A stretch of DNA of 64,000 nucleotides, taken from positions 53,475 through 117,474 of the forward strand of contig CALISO010000027.1 of assembly GCA_938041445.1 (NCBI GenBank). Direction: 5' to 3'. The notes beneath the pieces are model-generated. The model was not told the origin of the DNA, searched no databases, and worked only from the letters and a program-made list of their open reading frames with translations. Positions within the stretch are counted from its first letter, which is position 1, and the number at the start of each line of letters is the position of its first letter. This document shows positions 51,094 through 60,552 of this stretch, piece by piece. This stretch comes from an uncultured Saprospiraceae bacterium (GTDB lineage Bacteria > Bacteroidota > Bacteroidia > Chitinophagales > Saprospiraceae). Both the position numbers and the translations under genes were made by a program.

Positions 51094-53940
51094 TTAGTTA
51101 AAGCTCACGCTTAATGTGATAAAGTATGTAGTCCCGTAAGCATAGTAGTATCTAGGCGGGAATAGATTTGTTAATTGCAGATTTTCGTTCGCATCGAACT
51201 CTGATCTATAACGTAGTCTCAACTGTTCAAATCCACCACTTCTAAATGTGTTGTTCAAGATATTATTGACACTACCGAGCAATTGTACATACATCTTATC
51301 AGTCTTCCAAGACTTTCTAAAAAATGCATCAAATGTGATGGCATTGGGATATTCTTCTTGACCGTAAACATCTTCATAGAGTGAATTAGTAACATCATTA
51401 CCGAATACAAACTGCTCTAACTGTTCAGGTGTAATAGACGTAGCATCTATGGCATCTAGATTATAAAGTTGTGGGCCGATAATCTGTGCTACACGATCTT
51501 CAAGTCTTCTTACAGGACTCATACTAATGTAGTTCTTGTCAAAGTAATTTGCACCTAGCGATACCGACCAAAACTTTTTGTTATTGTAAGTAATCTCAGC
51601 TGTCAATGCTGTCTGCGGGCCATTTGATACAAATCTATTCTTGAAATAAGTAATACCTAAATCTTGGACATCTACAAGGTCATCAACCGCAACCTGGACG
51701 AATGGATTGTTAGTATACCGGTGATCACCTAATGCGATACCTGCTGCGGCATCGATTGATGGTGTTAGTCTTGCATCGATACCTACTTCGATACCCATAT
51801 GTCTTGTGTCGATATCTCGGACAATCATATTTCCAAACTCGTTGAGCTCATCAAAGTAAACATTTCTCGTTTCGAATTGATCACGAATCTCAGAGTAGTA
51901 AGCAGTGGCTCTTGCTTTGAAACCTGGGAATCTCGCAATGTAGCCTATTTCTCCAGAGGTAACCTTCTGTACATCAATTCCGTCTATCAAGGTTTCTCTA
52001 GTACGTGCTGTCACATAACTATTACGTGAGTAAGGTGCTTCAGTAAGATATGCTGCTGAGGCATAAAAGTAGTTTCGTCCATTAAGCTTGTACGTAGCAC
52101 CTGCTTTCACTGTTCCTGTTGTGTAGGATTTTCTTTCACCTTTGCCAAGGCTATTGTCTGGAAATCTACCATTTTGGAAGATTCCATCTCTCACAAAAGT
52201 TGTGTAATCTACTGCACCAGCAATATAGAAATCTAGCCTATTTAATGCGTATTCCAAACTTGACCAAGCATTAGTGTTGATGTGTTGCATATGATAGTGG
52301 TAACCAAATAAATCACCTTCATAAAGGATGTTATTTGGTTCGAGTACATTGTTCTGTTTAGCAGGGTCGACAAGTACATTAAGGTCTCCACTTTCATCAG
52401 CGAAGTTATCCCAGTCTACTGAAAAGTCAGCTCCCATCAAGTCATCGACAATCTTGAAGTTGTCAGTGTTTTCCATCGTGAAGTTGACACCTGAATTAGT
52501 CGTGATTTTATCTGACCAAGCGGTATTTACTGTTGTATTGAAAAATAACTTAGTTGGATCGTACCGTTGTTCTTGAATTTTGTAAGCAGCAAATTTTCCA
52601 GTTATATCATTTCCAGCAATACCGTCTACACTTTGGATAGTTTCGATTCTGTTAGCATTGATTTCATACATTGATTCAAGGTCTAGCTGAAGCAAATCTG
52701 GATTGCTGCTTAGGTGCTCTGCTGCGAGTTCTCGGACTTCTGGTGAATCTGAAAAGCTTGGTAGATTACGATAGTAGTCTGGTCTTGGATCTGGAGCATC
52801 GTACCAGTCAATACCCGAGCTTCCATCCTTACCTACTTGTAGACCTATGGTAGAGGTGATGCTACTTCTATTAATTCTGTTGTCATAACGAAGCAAGGCA
52901 GTGTGAAGATTATTTCTATACTGTCTAGGGTTACGAACTTCACCATTAAGATATCCCCAGTTAGGATTGTAAAAGTTATCACCAACAAGATCATAAGCCT
53001 CTTGAGTAGAAGCAGAACTTCTTCCTCTCACTGTATTTACCGAGAATATAGAAAGTCCTATACTATGATTGTCATCAAATATCTTTTCTACTCCAAAGAA
53101 TCCTGAGAATCCATCATAAAATGTTCCTTGAACAAATCCTGTTTCAGACCATCTTCGGGAGACTGATGCTCCAAATGCCCATCCATTTTCACTGACTCCA
53201 CTTCCGTAGGTGAGCATCGCTCGATTTCTGTAGCTGGCATTAGCAGCACTATATGATGCACGGACTTGCTCTCTGAACCTTGATGCTCTTAAGTCAATAT
53301 TGGAAGCACCTGCGATATTGCCTATCGTCCAAGAACCAGGTGCAAGACCTTCTGTCTCATCTCTAGATCTGAACATGTCATTGAGACCTCCCCAAGCACC
53401 GAAAAATGTCCTGCCACTACTGAGGCTATTGAAGTAAACACCGTTGATATACACTTCATTAGCAGTATTGTCATAGCCTCTGATTCTAAACCTTGCTGCT
53501 CTGAAGTTAAATGCTGCGACATTATTAAATGGATCACGACTTGCGGTCAAAAGACTTGCAACTTCCGAATTACTATCATCGAGAATCTCTAGATCAGTAA
53601 TGACTGCAATATCATTCTCGACAGATAGATTTGCCCCTTCAACCTGAGCATATCTAGATTCATATCGCTTTCCGAAATCTGCAGCTGTAATTGTGAATTC
53701 ATTAATGCCATACTCCTCCGTAATGACTCTCATTGTGTAAGCACCTGGCTTGAGAGATGGGAATCGGTATACTCCCGAGGCATTTGTTGAGGCGAATAAT
53801 TCTTGATTGACGACTTCTACGTCTGCACCTACAATAGGCTGATTGCTCACTTGGTCTAGTAGAAGACCTTCAAACTGTGAAAATGCTGACGTTATTGAAA
53901 TCAAAAAACCGGCAAAAACAAAAATTAATCTATTCCTCAT
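51094..53940 (-). CDS. TonB-dependent receptor with carboxypeptidase-regulatory-like N-terminal domain
   Basis: Signal peptide MRNRLIFVFAGFLISITSAFSQ; FEGLLLDQVSNQPIVGADVEV; plug-like region FRIRGYDNTANEVYINGVYFN; C-terminal beta-barrel ending FITLSVSFN. Start moved to ATG 53940. Confidence 0.87.
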   Translation of the reverse strand: MRNRLIFVFAGFLISITSAFSQFEGLLLDQVSNQPIVGADVEVVNQELFASTNASGVYRFPSLKPGAYTMRVITEEYGINEFTITAADFGKRYESRYAQVEGANLSVENDIAVITDLEILDDSNSEVASLLTASRDPFNNVAAFNFRAARFRIRGYDNTANEVYINGVYFNSLSSGRTFFGAWGGLNDMFRSRDETEGLAPGSWTIGNIAGASNIDLRASRFREQVRASYSAANASYRNRAMLTYGSGVSENGWAFGASVSRRWSETGFVQGTFYDGFSGFFGVEKIFDDNHSIGLSIFSVNTVRGRSSASTQEAYDLVGDNFYNPNWGYLNGEVRNPRQYRNNLHTALLRYDNRINRSSITSTIGLQVGKDGSSGIDWYDAPDPRPDYYRNLPSFSDSPEVRELAAEHLSSNPDLLQLDLESMYEINANRIETIQSVDGIAGNDITGKFAAYKIQEQRYDPTKLFFNTTVNTAWSDKITTNSGVNFTMENTDNFKIVDDLMGADFSVDWDNFADESGDLNVLVDPAKQNNVLEPNNILYEGDLFGYHYHMQHINTNAWSSLEYALNRLDFYIAGAVDYTTFVRDGIFQNGRFPDNSLGKGERKSYTTGTVKAGATYKLNGRNYFYASAAYLTEAPYSRNSYVTARTRETLIDGIDVQKVTSGEIGYIARFPGFKARATAYYSEIRDQFETRNVYFDELNEFGNMIVRDIDTRHMGIEVGIDARLTPSIDAAAGIALGDHRYTNNPFVQVAVDDLVDVQDLGITYFKNRFVSNGPQTALTAEITYNNKKFWSVSLGANYFDKNYISMSPVRRLEDRVAQIIGPQLYNLDAIDATSITPEQLEQFVFGNDVTNSLYEDVYGQEEYPNAITFDAFFRKSWKTDKMYVQLLGSVNNILNNTFRSGGFEQLRLRYRSEFDANENLQLTNLFPPRYYYAYGTTYFITLSVSFN

Positions 53941-54022
53941 GTTGTTATGGCTATATAATGCGAATTTACCCTTTTCTTTAGCACTTGAATACACATTGAC
54001 AACAAAACTATATTATTGTAAA

Positions 54023-55066
54023 GTGAAACATATCATAACCACCTTTTTCCTCCTAATCCTTCTCTTTCAAAGCCAAGTATCAGTTGCTCAAGATGAAGGA
54101 TATAAGATTGCAGCTGTTGGCTTTTATAACTTTGAGAACCTGTTTGACACCTTAGATACGCCAAATGTTCGCGATAAGGAATTTACCCCGAATGGATACA
54201 AGGCTTGGACGAGTGAGAAATACAATGAAAAGCTTGGTAATCTTGCCTATGTCATCGATAATATGGCATCTGATAAGATCAATTCTGGTATTTCAATACT
54301 TGGTGTTTCAGAAATAGAGAATGTTACTGTATTAGAAGATCTTGTAGCTCACCCGACGATTAAGAACAAGGACTATGGTATTGTCCATCATGACTCTCCT
54401 GATGAGAGAGGCATAGATGTAGCTTTGCTCTATCGTAAGAACCATTTCAAAGTGACTAATACCAAAGACTACTTTGTGGATATTACGATTGGTGTTGACA
54501 CAAATTATACTCGGGATGTCTTATTGGTTTCTGGTCTACTGGATGGAGAACAGATGCACTTCTTAGTTAATCACTGGCCAAGTAGAAGTGGTGGAGAGAA
54601 GCGATCTGAAGCCGGAAGAGGTAAGGCTGCTGATGTCGCAAAAATGGTAATTGACTCCCTTAATCAAGTAGAAGACAATCCTAAAATTATCCTAATGGGT
54701 GACCTTAATGATAACCCAACAAATAAAAGTTTGACGATGCACCTGCGTGCAAATAATAAACTCAATAAGGTCAAAGACAATGAAATGTATAACCCTATGG
54801 CAGAATTGTTCAGGGCAGGACATGGATCAAATGCTTGGCGAGATACTTGGAGTTTGTTTGATCAGATATTAGTCTCAGGAGTATTGACAGAAAAAAAGAC
54901 CGAAGGTTTCAAGTTCTACAAGGCTGAAATCTACAGTGAGAAATTTCTTAAACAATCTATTGGTCAATTCAAAGGATATCCATTTCGGACTTTTGTGGGT
55001 AATGCCTATCAAGGTGGATACAGCGATCACTTTCCTGTTTATATCTATTTGACTAAAAAGGTATAG
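54023..55066 (+). CDS. Secreted endonuclease/exonuclease/phosphatase (EEP) family protein
   Basis: AVGFYNFENLFDT, GVSEIEN, DVALLYRK, FLVNHWPSRSGGE, ILMGDLNDNPTN, GYSDHFPVYIYL; GTG 54023 followed by a signal peptide. The ORF-track start at 53843 lies inside the divergent receptor gene. Confidence 0.9.
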   Translation: MKHIITTFFLLILLFQSQVSVAQDEGYKIAAVGFYNFENLFDTLDTPNVRDKEFTPNGYKAWTSEKYNEKLGNLAYVIDNMASDKINSGISILGVSEIENVTVLEDLVAHPTIKNKDYGIVHHDSPDERGIDVALLYRKNHFKVTNTKDYFVDITIGVDTNYTRDVLLVSGLLDGEQMHFLVNHWPSRSGGEKRSEAGRGKAADVAKMVIDSLNQVEDNPKIILMGDLNDNPTNKSLTMHLRANNKLNKVKDNEMYNPMAELFRAGHGSNAWRDTWSLFDQILVSGVLTEKKTEGFKFYKAEIYSEKFLKQSIGQFKGYPFRTFVGNAYQGGYSDHFPVYIYLTKKV

Positions 55067-55263
55067 TTACACTTTCTTTCATATCAAGATAGGAATCCAT
55101 TCATTACTTCTACCAAAGATGTGAGCATATCTTCACAATTTACAAGAATGAAATAGCAGAAGCAAAATCGAAGTGATTTAGCACAGCTTCTAACGAATCT
55201 ACAATGCCTTCCTAAGATTTATTTATCTAAAATATCGTAATATGTATCTTTACCATAGCAACT

Positions 55264-56568
55264 ATGCTATTAGAAAGATACCCAATACAACTCAGCAAAG
55301 AATTTTCCGATATCCTCCAACATATCGAAGGGACGGACGACTCTATGCTGGTCACTGGTAAGGCTGGTACAGGGAAATCTACCTTGCTCTCAATCTTAAG
55401 AAGAACGACACAGAAACGAGTCGCTGTTGTTGCTCCTACAGGTATCGCTGCTCTCAATGTCAAGGGACAAACCATCCATAGCTTCTTTAAGTTTCCACCT
55501 AAGATGATGATGGCATCAGATATCAAGATGTCTAAGAATCCTAAATTGTATCGTAACATAGATGTCTTAGTCATTGACGAGATATCGATGGTTCGTGCTG
55601 ACTTGCTTGATAACATTGATCGATTCCTAAGAATCAATCGAAAGAATGCTGATCCATTCGGTGGCGTTCAAGTTATCTTTTTTGGTGATATGTTTCAATT
55701 GCCACCAGTAGTATCATCAGCCTTCGAGAAGCAAGTATTCAGAGACAAATATGACTCACCCTACTTTTTCAGTGCCAACGTGATGCAAGAAGTCGATTTT
55801 CCACTCATAGAACTGCATACCGTGTATCGTCAGAGTGACCGACACTTTGTAGGAATCCTTGACCGAGTCCGTACCAATACCTTAGATCAAGATGATCTCG
55901 ATACTCTCAATGCTCAAGTAGGTAATCATCTTTCCGATGAAGACCTTTTTATCACGTTGACGAGCAGTAATGCATCAGCAATGGCAATTAATCAAAGTAG
56001 TCTGGCAAAGTTGGATGGAGACGCATTCAAGTACCCAGCGCAGGTTGAAGGTGTCTTCCAAGCAAGTCGATACCCTGCGGATCAACTTCTCCAACTCAAA
56101 GAAGGAGCTCAAGTGATCTTTGTCAAAAATGATAGTGAACGCCGATGGGTCAATGGAACGCTAGGTAAGGTGACTTCGATTTCAAAGGAAGATATAGTTG
56201 TATCTATTACAGATCCTAATGGTCGAGCAACTTCTGTCACGATTTTTCAAGAAGAGTGGGAGATACTTAAGTACAAGGTTGATGATAAAAATCCTAAGAA
56301 GTTCACCACAGAAGTAGTCGGAGTCTTTAGGCAATATCCCATCAAATTAGCCTGGGCAATCACAATACACAAGAGTCAAGGACAGACATTTGATAAAGTG
56401 AGAATAGACTTAGGTAGGGGAGCATTCGAATTTGGTCAGACCTATGTCGCGCTAAGTCGTTGTCGTACTCTTGAAGGAATAGAACTTTCACGACCGCTCA
56501 ATCCAAGAGATATTATGTCCGACAATCGTATAGCTGAGTACTATCAATTGAAGCGGTTTTATTGGTAA
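55264..56568 (+). CDS. PIF1-like / UvrD_C_2 domain ATP-dependent DNA helicase (AAA family)
   Basis: VTGKAGTGKSTLLSILRR, VVAPTGIAALNVKGQTIHSFF, VLVIDEISMVRADLLD, VIFFGDMFQLPPV, LAWAITIHKSQGQTFDKVRIDLG, QTYVALSRCRTLEGI. Confidence 0.92.
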   Translation: MLLERYPIQLSKEFSDILQHIEGTDDSMLVTGKAGTGKSTLLSILRRTTQKRVAVVAPTGIAALNVKGQTIHSFFKFPPKMMMASDIKMSKNPKLYRNIDVLVIDEISMVRADLLDNIDRFLRINRKNADPFGGVQVIFFGDMFQLPPVVSSAFEKQVFRDKYDSPYFFSANVMQEVDFPLIELHTVYRQSDRHFVGILDRVRTNTLDQDDLDTLNAQVGNHLSDEDLFITLTSSNASAMAINQSSLAKLDGDAFKYPAQVEGVFQASRYPADQLLQLKEGAQVIFVKNDSERRWVNGTLGKVTSISKEDIVVSITDPNGRATSVTIFQEEWEILKYKVDDKNPKKFTTEVVGVFRQYPIKLAWAITIHKSQGQTFDKVRIDLGRGAFEFGQTYVALSRCRTLEGIELSRPLNPRDIMSDNRIAEYYQLKRFYW

Positions 56569-56576
56569 AGCCTAGT

Positions 56577-59500
56577 TTAATATCCAAGCTTAACTACCCG
56601 ATGATAGTACACATCTCCATCTATACATATCCCTACCAAGTATACACCAGATGTGAAACTACTCATATCAATTGCAGTGGAATGATAGCTATTGAAAACA
56701 ACTTCACCATCAAAGTTGAAAATCATAACTGAATCAATGTTGACTTCAGAATTGATTATAATATGCGAAGATGTCGGATTGGGATAGATGGTAATGCTCG
56801 GCTTATTGCTGATTATAGTCGTGTTAGAGATTAAGTCAACAGTGACGATATCTGAGGTGCTACAATCATTCACATCAATAATCTCTATCGTGTAGTCTCC
56901 TGCAGGTAAATCATTGATCACTTCAGTGAATTCGACTTCTTCACCATTTACAAAAAGAGAGTAAGGACCTGTGCCCCCTTGAACTGATAAATTGATAAGT
57001 CCGAGATTACTATTAGTCTGATTGATGACGCTGGTGGTTACAGTTACTTCTTCTAATTCTTGAATAACGATGTTAGAAATAGATAAGGTACAGTCATTTG
57101 CATCCGTCACTTCGGCTTGATAGTTACCCGGTTGTAAGTCAGTCAATATTGGTAGTGTGTCTAGTGTGCTCCATACAATGTTGTATGGTTCTGTACCGCC
57201 ATTGATTGTCAATTCTATGCTACCATCATTTGCTCCAAAGCAAGATACATCAATTACCTGGTCGAGAGTGTAGTTGAGACTGCTAGGCTCAATGATTTCA
57301 AGTGAGTTACTTTCACTTGTACAACCAATACCATCTGTGATTGTAACTGTGTAGATATTTCCACTTAGATTGGATAAGGTATCGGATTGAGCATCACTTT
57401 CATGGATGGTACCATTGCTCCAATTATAATTATATGGGGGAACACCTTGATTGATAGAAACCTGAAGTTGGCCATTATTATTACCATTACATAAAATGTC
57501 TTGGACTAAAGCTAATTCCGAATTTAGTTGGACTCCATCCGTCATCACAGGAATATTTCTCATTGATTGTTTACATCCTGTTTCATCCACAACTGTTACT
57601 GAGTAAAGTCCGGATTGGAGATTATAGATGTCTTCACTGGTATTGCCGTTGGTGTCATTCCATAGATAGAACAACTCTCCAGTTCCACCATTAACCGATA
57701 GATCTATAACACCATCATTACTGCCTACGCATTGAGTATTAGTGATATCAGCGACTTCAATGACGATAGGATCAGGATTGGTAATATTGACTGTTTCTGT
57801 GATGATTCCACAGCCCTTACTATCAGTAACAGTAGCGATATAGCTACCAGAACCCAACTGAGCTATGTCATCTGTAAATTGATTGCTGTTCCAGTTGTAA
57901 GTATAGGGTGGTGTACCTCCGAAGACTGTTAACTGGATGGCTGCATTAGCATCATCAGCACATAGGTTTGTAGTGATATCATCAAAGATATAGTCCAATA
58001 CTTCTGGTTCACTGACTTCGATATTTGAGAGGATTTGACTGCAATGAGTTTGTGGATCAGTCACTGTTAGATGATAGACTCCAGCTATTAAATCTAAGAT
58101 GCTTGATTCGGTGTCACCGGTTGACCACAGATACTCAAGTGGTTGCCCTGCAATAGAATTGGCGATGATTCTACCATCATTGCCTCCAGCGCAGCCAACA
58201 GGTCTGATTTGTTGCACTCCTGCTAAGTCAGGTTCTGTAAAATTCAGCACCATCGGATCAGTCGTCGTCAGGCATCCATCACTATTAATAATTGCGGAAT
58301 AAGCTCCTGCTGACAATCCTGAAATAGTATTACCAGTCATACCATTAGACCAAGTGATAGAACAATCTTCACCGCAAGACGTCAATAAGGTGATGCTCCC
58401 ATCCAAGATTGCATTACAACTAGGATTGATAATATCGACAAATGTGTAGTTTTCAGTTGCCATATTGGTCACTGTGATTATATCTGTTGTAAGTGTGCAA
58501 CCGTTCCCATCACTGATTGTGGCTGTGTAATTTGCGGCTGGGATATTGGCAATTGTAGTCCCAATCATTTCATTAGACCAGATGACTTCGTAGGGAGCAG
58601 TTCCATTTGATGGTAGGATTGTGATGCCTCCTGTGGCAGCACCACCGCATTCACTTTCTTGAATATCGATGACAGTATAATCAAGAGTTGAAAGTGTAAG
58701 ATCATCTTCGCCTCCATTGCAGTTTTCGTCTATTCCATTACAAGGAATCTCATCGGCTGCTTGGTTAATGAGTGCATCGTTGTCATTACAGTCTCCTGGT
58801 GTCACGGTAAATAGACTAGTGTCAAAATCACAGCCATAGAAGACTATATCACTGTTCCCAAAGCCATCTCCATCATTATCTGGATAGTATGCAAGTGAAT
58901 CATCATTAGGGTCAAGTGCTAATAATGCTAATTGGTCGATACCAATATCTCCGAATACTGTCTCACTTGACATCGCAGAGAACCGTAATTGAATTATTAC
59001 ACCTTCATATTCTGACAAATCGACTGTTTCAAATTTCCATTCATCAACAGGATTGTCTGTTGCATGCCAGACTACTTCGACTTCTTGAGTTGCCATATTG
59101 AGAACAGATAGTGAAAGCTCTCCTGCATCTTGGCCATTCCGATGATATGCAAATGATAGGTGGCAATTATTACTTGATTGTTGTACAACTAGACATTGTG
59201 ATTGTAATGTTGCAACTTGATTTGGTTGGCAAATGTCTGGTTGATTCTCAATATATAGGTAGTTACCTATGCCACTCACATCTTCACTTGGTCCTGTAAA
59301 TTCCGTAGGTGTCCTGCCATTATTCACTATCCAATCTAAGTCATCATCATCGGCATTACTCCAAATACCTGTAATCTCACAATCCGATTGGCAATTAAGA
59401 GCACAAGTGGAATGATTGTCAAATGACTCTAAACTGATAGGATTTGCACATAGCGTCCTAAACTGGATTGGGCAACTATACGGTGATATTTGAAAAATGC

Positions 59501-60524
59501 TACATTCAGAGGCGACATAGAATTCGTAGTCTGTATCTGGCAAGAGGCCATTAAATGTGTAGGTCTGGACTCCACAGTCTTCATAAATTAATGTGCCATT
59601 ATTAATCGGAAAACCTTCTAGTCCAGTATTGATAATCAATCGACCGCAACCTTCAGGAGCTTCCCAAGTGATTGTAGCAGAGGTAGCAGTTAACTCATCA
59701 ACGCCTGTTACTGTAGGTACAACACATGGTTGATCAATGAATGAGAAGTGGACACCTTTGATGGTTCCGACATCTCCTACTGCTCGATCACAAATTTGTA
59801 ATAGCCAAGTACCGTTTGCTTCAGTGCTAACTGTACTCAATGGTGTTAAAGGTTGGAAACTCTGCTGTAGATTGGGTACACCATTTTCTAGTGTACTACA
59901 AGCAAGGTCTGTGAATAACGTTTGATCGTTACAGTCATCAGAATCAGGTGAACCAAAATTTTGTGTAAAAATTCCTTTATGTTCCACGACTGGTATTTTT
60001 ATTCCAGTAGGAGAGATAAGGATAATATTCAAGTCTGCCGGCCAAGGATGCTCAATGGTTAATCCAACAGAAGATAATTGCTGACCTTCTTCTACATCTG
60101 ATACTATAATCGGATAGTCAGTAAGACTTGGGCAACGATTGTCTCTAATCAACATATTGAGTCCACAAGGTGATTGATTGTCTATCGCCGTAGTGAATCG
60201 ATATGGGCCATTCCAATCGCTAGTTTCATTTCCACAGTCTTCTTGGATGAAAAGTGCATAGTCTTGACCAGAATCTAAGTTATCGAGTTGGTATGAGTTA
60301 CCTTCTATTTGCGTCAGCAGTATCTCATCTTCATCCTGCTCTAGTCTGTATCTAATGTTATATGTAGGATCGGATATGCCAGAGGTCGCAATCCAAGTGA
60401 TCTCAACTTGGCCCAGTCCATTGGGGTTGAAGTTGTTAACGATAGGCGGAGTACAGTCCTGACCCACAACAATCCCACTGCCCAGAAGCACTAAGATGAT
60501 CGAGATGTAGGATTGCCAATTCAT
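56577..60524 (-). CDS. Large secreted multidomain adhesin-like protein: Fn3, P-domain, MopE-like metal-binding motif, multiple SprB repeats, T9SS type A sorting domain
   Basis: PIIVSDVEEGQQLSSVGLTIEHPWPADLNIILISPTG; YYPDNDGDGFGN...GDCNDNDALINQAADEIPCNGIDENCNGGEDD; repeats like GGTPPYTYNWNSNQFTDDIAQLGSGSYIATVTDSKGC; ITIYPNPTSSHIIINSE...SGVYLVGICIDGDVYYHRVVKL. Confidence 0.9.
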   Translation of the reverse strand: MNWQSYISIILVLLGSGIVVGQDCTPPIVNNFNPNGLGQVEITWIATSGISDPTYNIRYRLEQDEDEILLTQIEGNSYQLDNLDSGQDYALFIQEDCGNETSDWNGPYRFTTAIDNQSPCGLNMLIRDNRCPSLTDYPIIVSDVEEGQQLSSVGLTIEHPWPADLNIILISPTGIKIPVVEHKGIFTQNFGSPDSDDCNDQTLFTDLACSTLENGVPNLQQSFQPLTPLSTVSTEANGTWLLQICDRAVGDVGTIKGVHFSFIDQPCVVPTVTGVDELTATSATITWEAPEGCGRLIINTGLEGFPINNGTLIYEDCGVQTYTFNGLLPDTDYEFYVASECSIFQISPYSCPIQFRTLCANPISLESFDNHSTCALNCQSDCEITGIWSNADDDDLDWIVNNGRTPTEFTGPSEDVSGIGNYLYIENQPDICQPNQVATLQSQCLVVQQSSNNCHLSFAYHRNGQDAGELSLSVLNMATQEVEVVWHATDNPVDEWKFETVDLSEYEGVIIQLRFSAMSSETVFGDIGIDQLALLALDPNDDSLAYYPDNDGDGFGNSDIVFYGCDFDTSLFTVTPGDCNDNDALINQAADEIPCNGIDENCNGGEDDLTLSTLDYTVIDIQESECGGAATGGITILPSNGTAPYEVIWSNEMIGTTIANIPAANYTATISDGNGCTLTTDIITVTNMATENYTFVDIINPSCNAILDGSITLLTSCGEDCSITWSNGMTGNTISGLSAGAYSAIINSDGCLTTTDPMVLNFTEPDLAGVQQIRPVGCAGGNDGRIIANSIAGQPLEYLWSTGDTESSILDLIAGVYHLTVTDPQTHCSQILSNIEVSEPEVLDYIFDDITTNLCADDANAAIQLTVFGGTPPYTYNWNSNQFTDDIAQLGSGSYIATVTDSKGCGIITETVNITNPDPIVIEVADITNTQCVGSNDGVIDLSVNGGTGELFYLWNDTNGNTSEDIYNLQSGLYSVTVVDETGCKQSMRNIPVMTDGVQLNSELALVQDILCNGNNNGQLQVSINQGVPPYNYNWSNGTIHESDAQSDTLSNLSGNIYTVTITDGIGCTSESNSLEIIEPSSLNYTLDQVIDVSCFGANDGSIELTINGGTEPYNIVWSTLDTLPILTDLQPGNYQAEVTDANDCTLSISNIVIQELEEVTVTTSVINQTNSNLGLINLSVQGGTGPYSLFVNGEEVEFTEVINDLPAGDYTIEIIDVNDCSTSDIVTVDLISNTTIISNKPSITIYPNPTSSHIIINSEVNIDSVMIFNFDGEVVFNSYHSTAIDMSSFTSGVYLVGICIDGDVYYHRVVKLGY

Positions 60525-60552
60525 TAGGCCTATTTATTGCGTTACAAGATAA

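Noticed and set aside
51094-53940. SusC-type polysaccharide utilisation locus
   Set aside because: No SusD homologue or carbohydrate-active enzymes next to the receptor; the partner is a DUF5689 protein.
53843-54022. N-terminal extension of the EEP protein in the ORF track
   Set aside because: It lies inside the divergent TonB receptor gene and precedes a clear signal peptide starting at GTG 54023.
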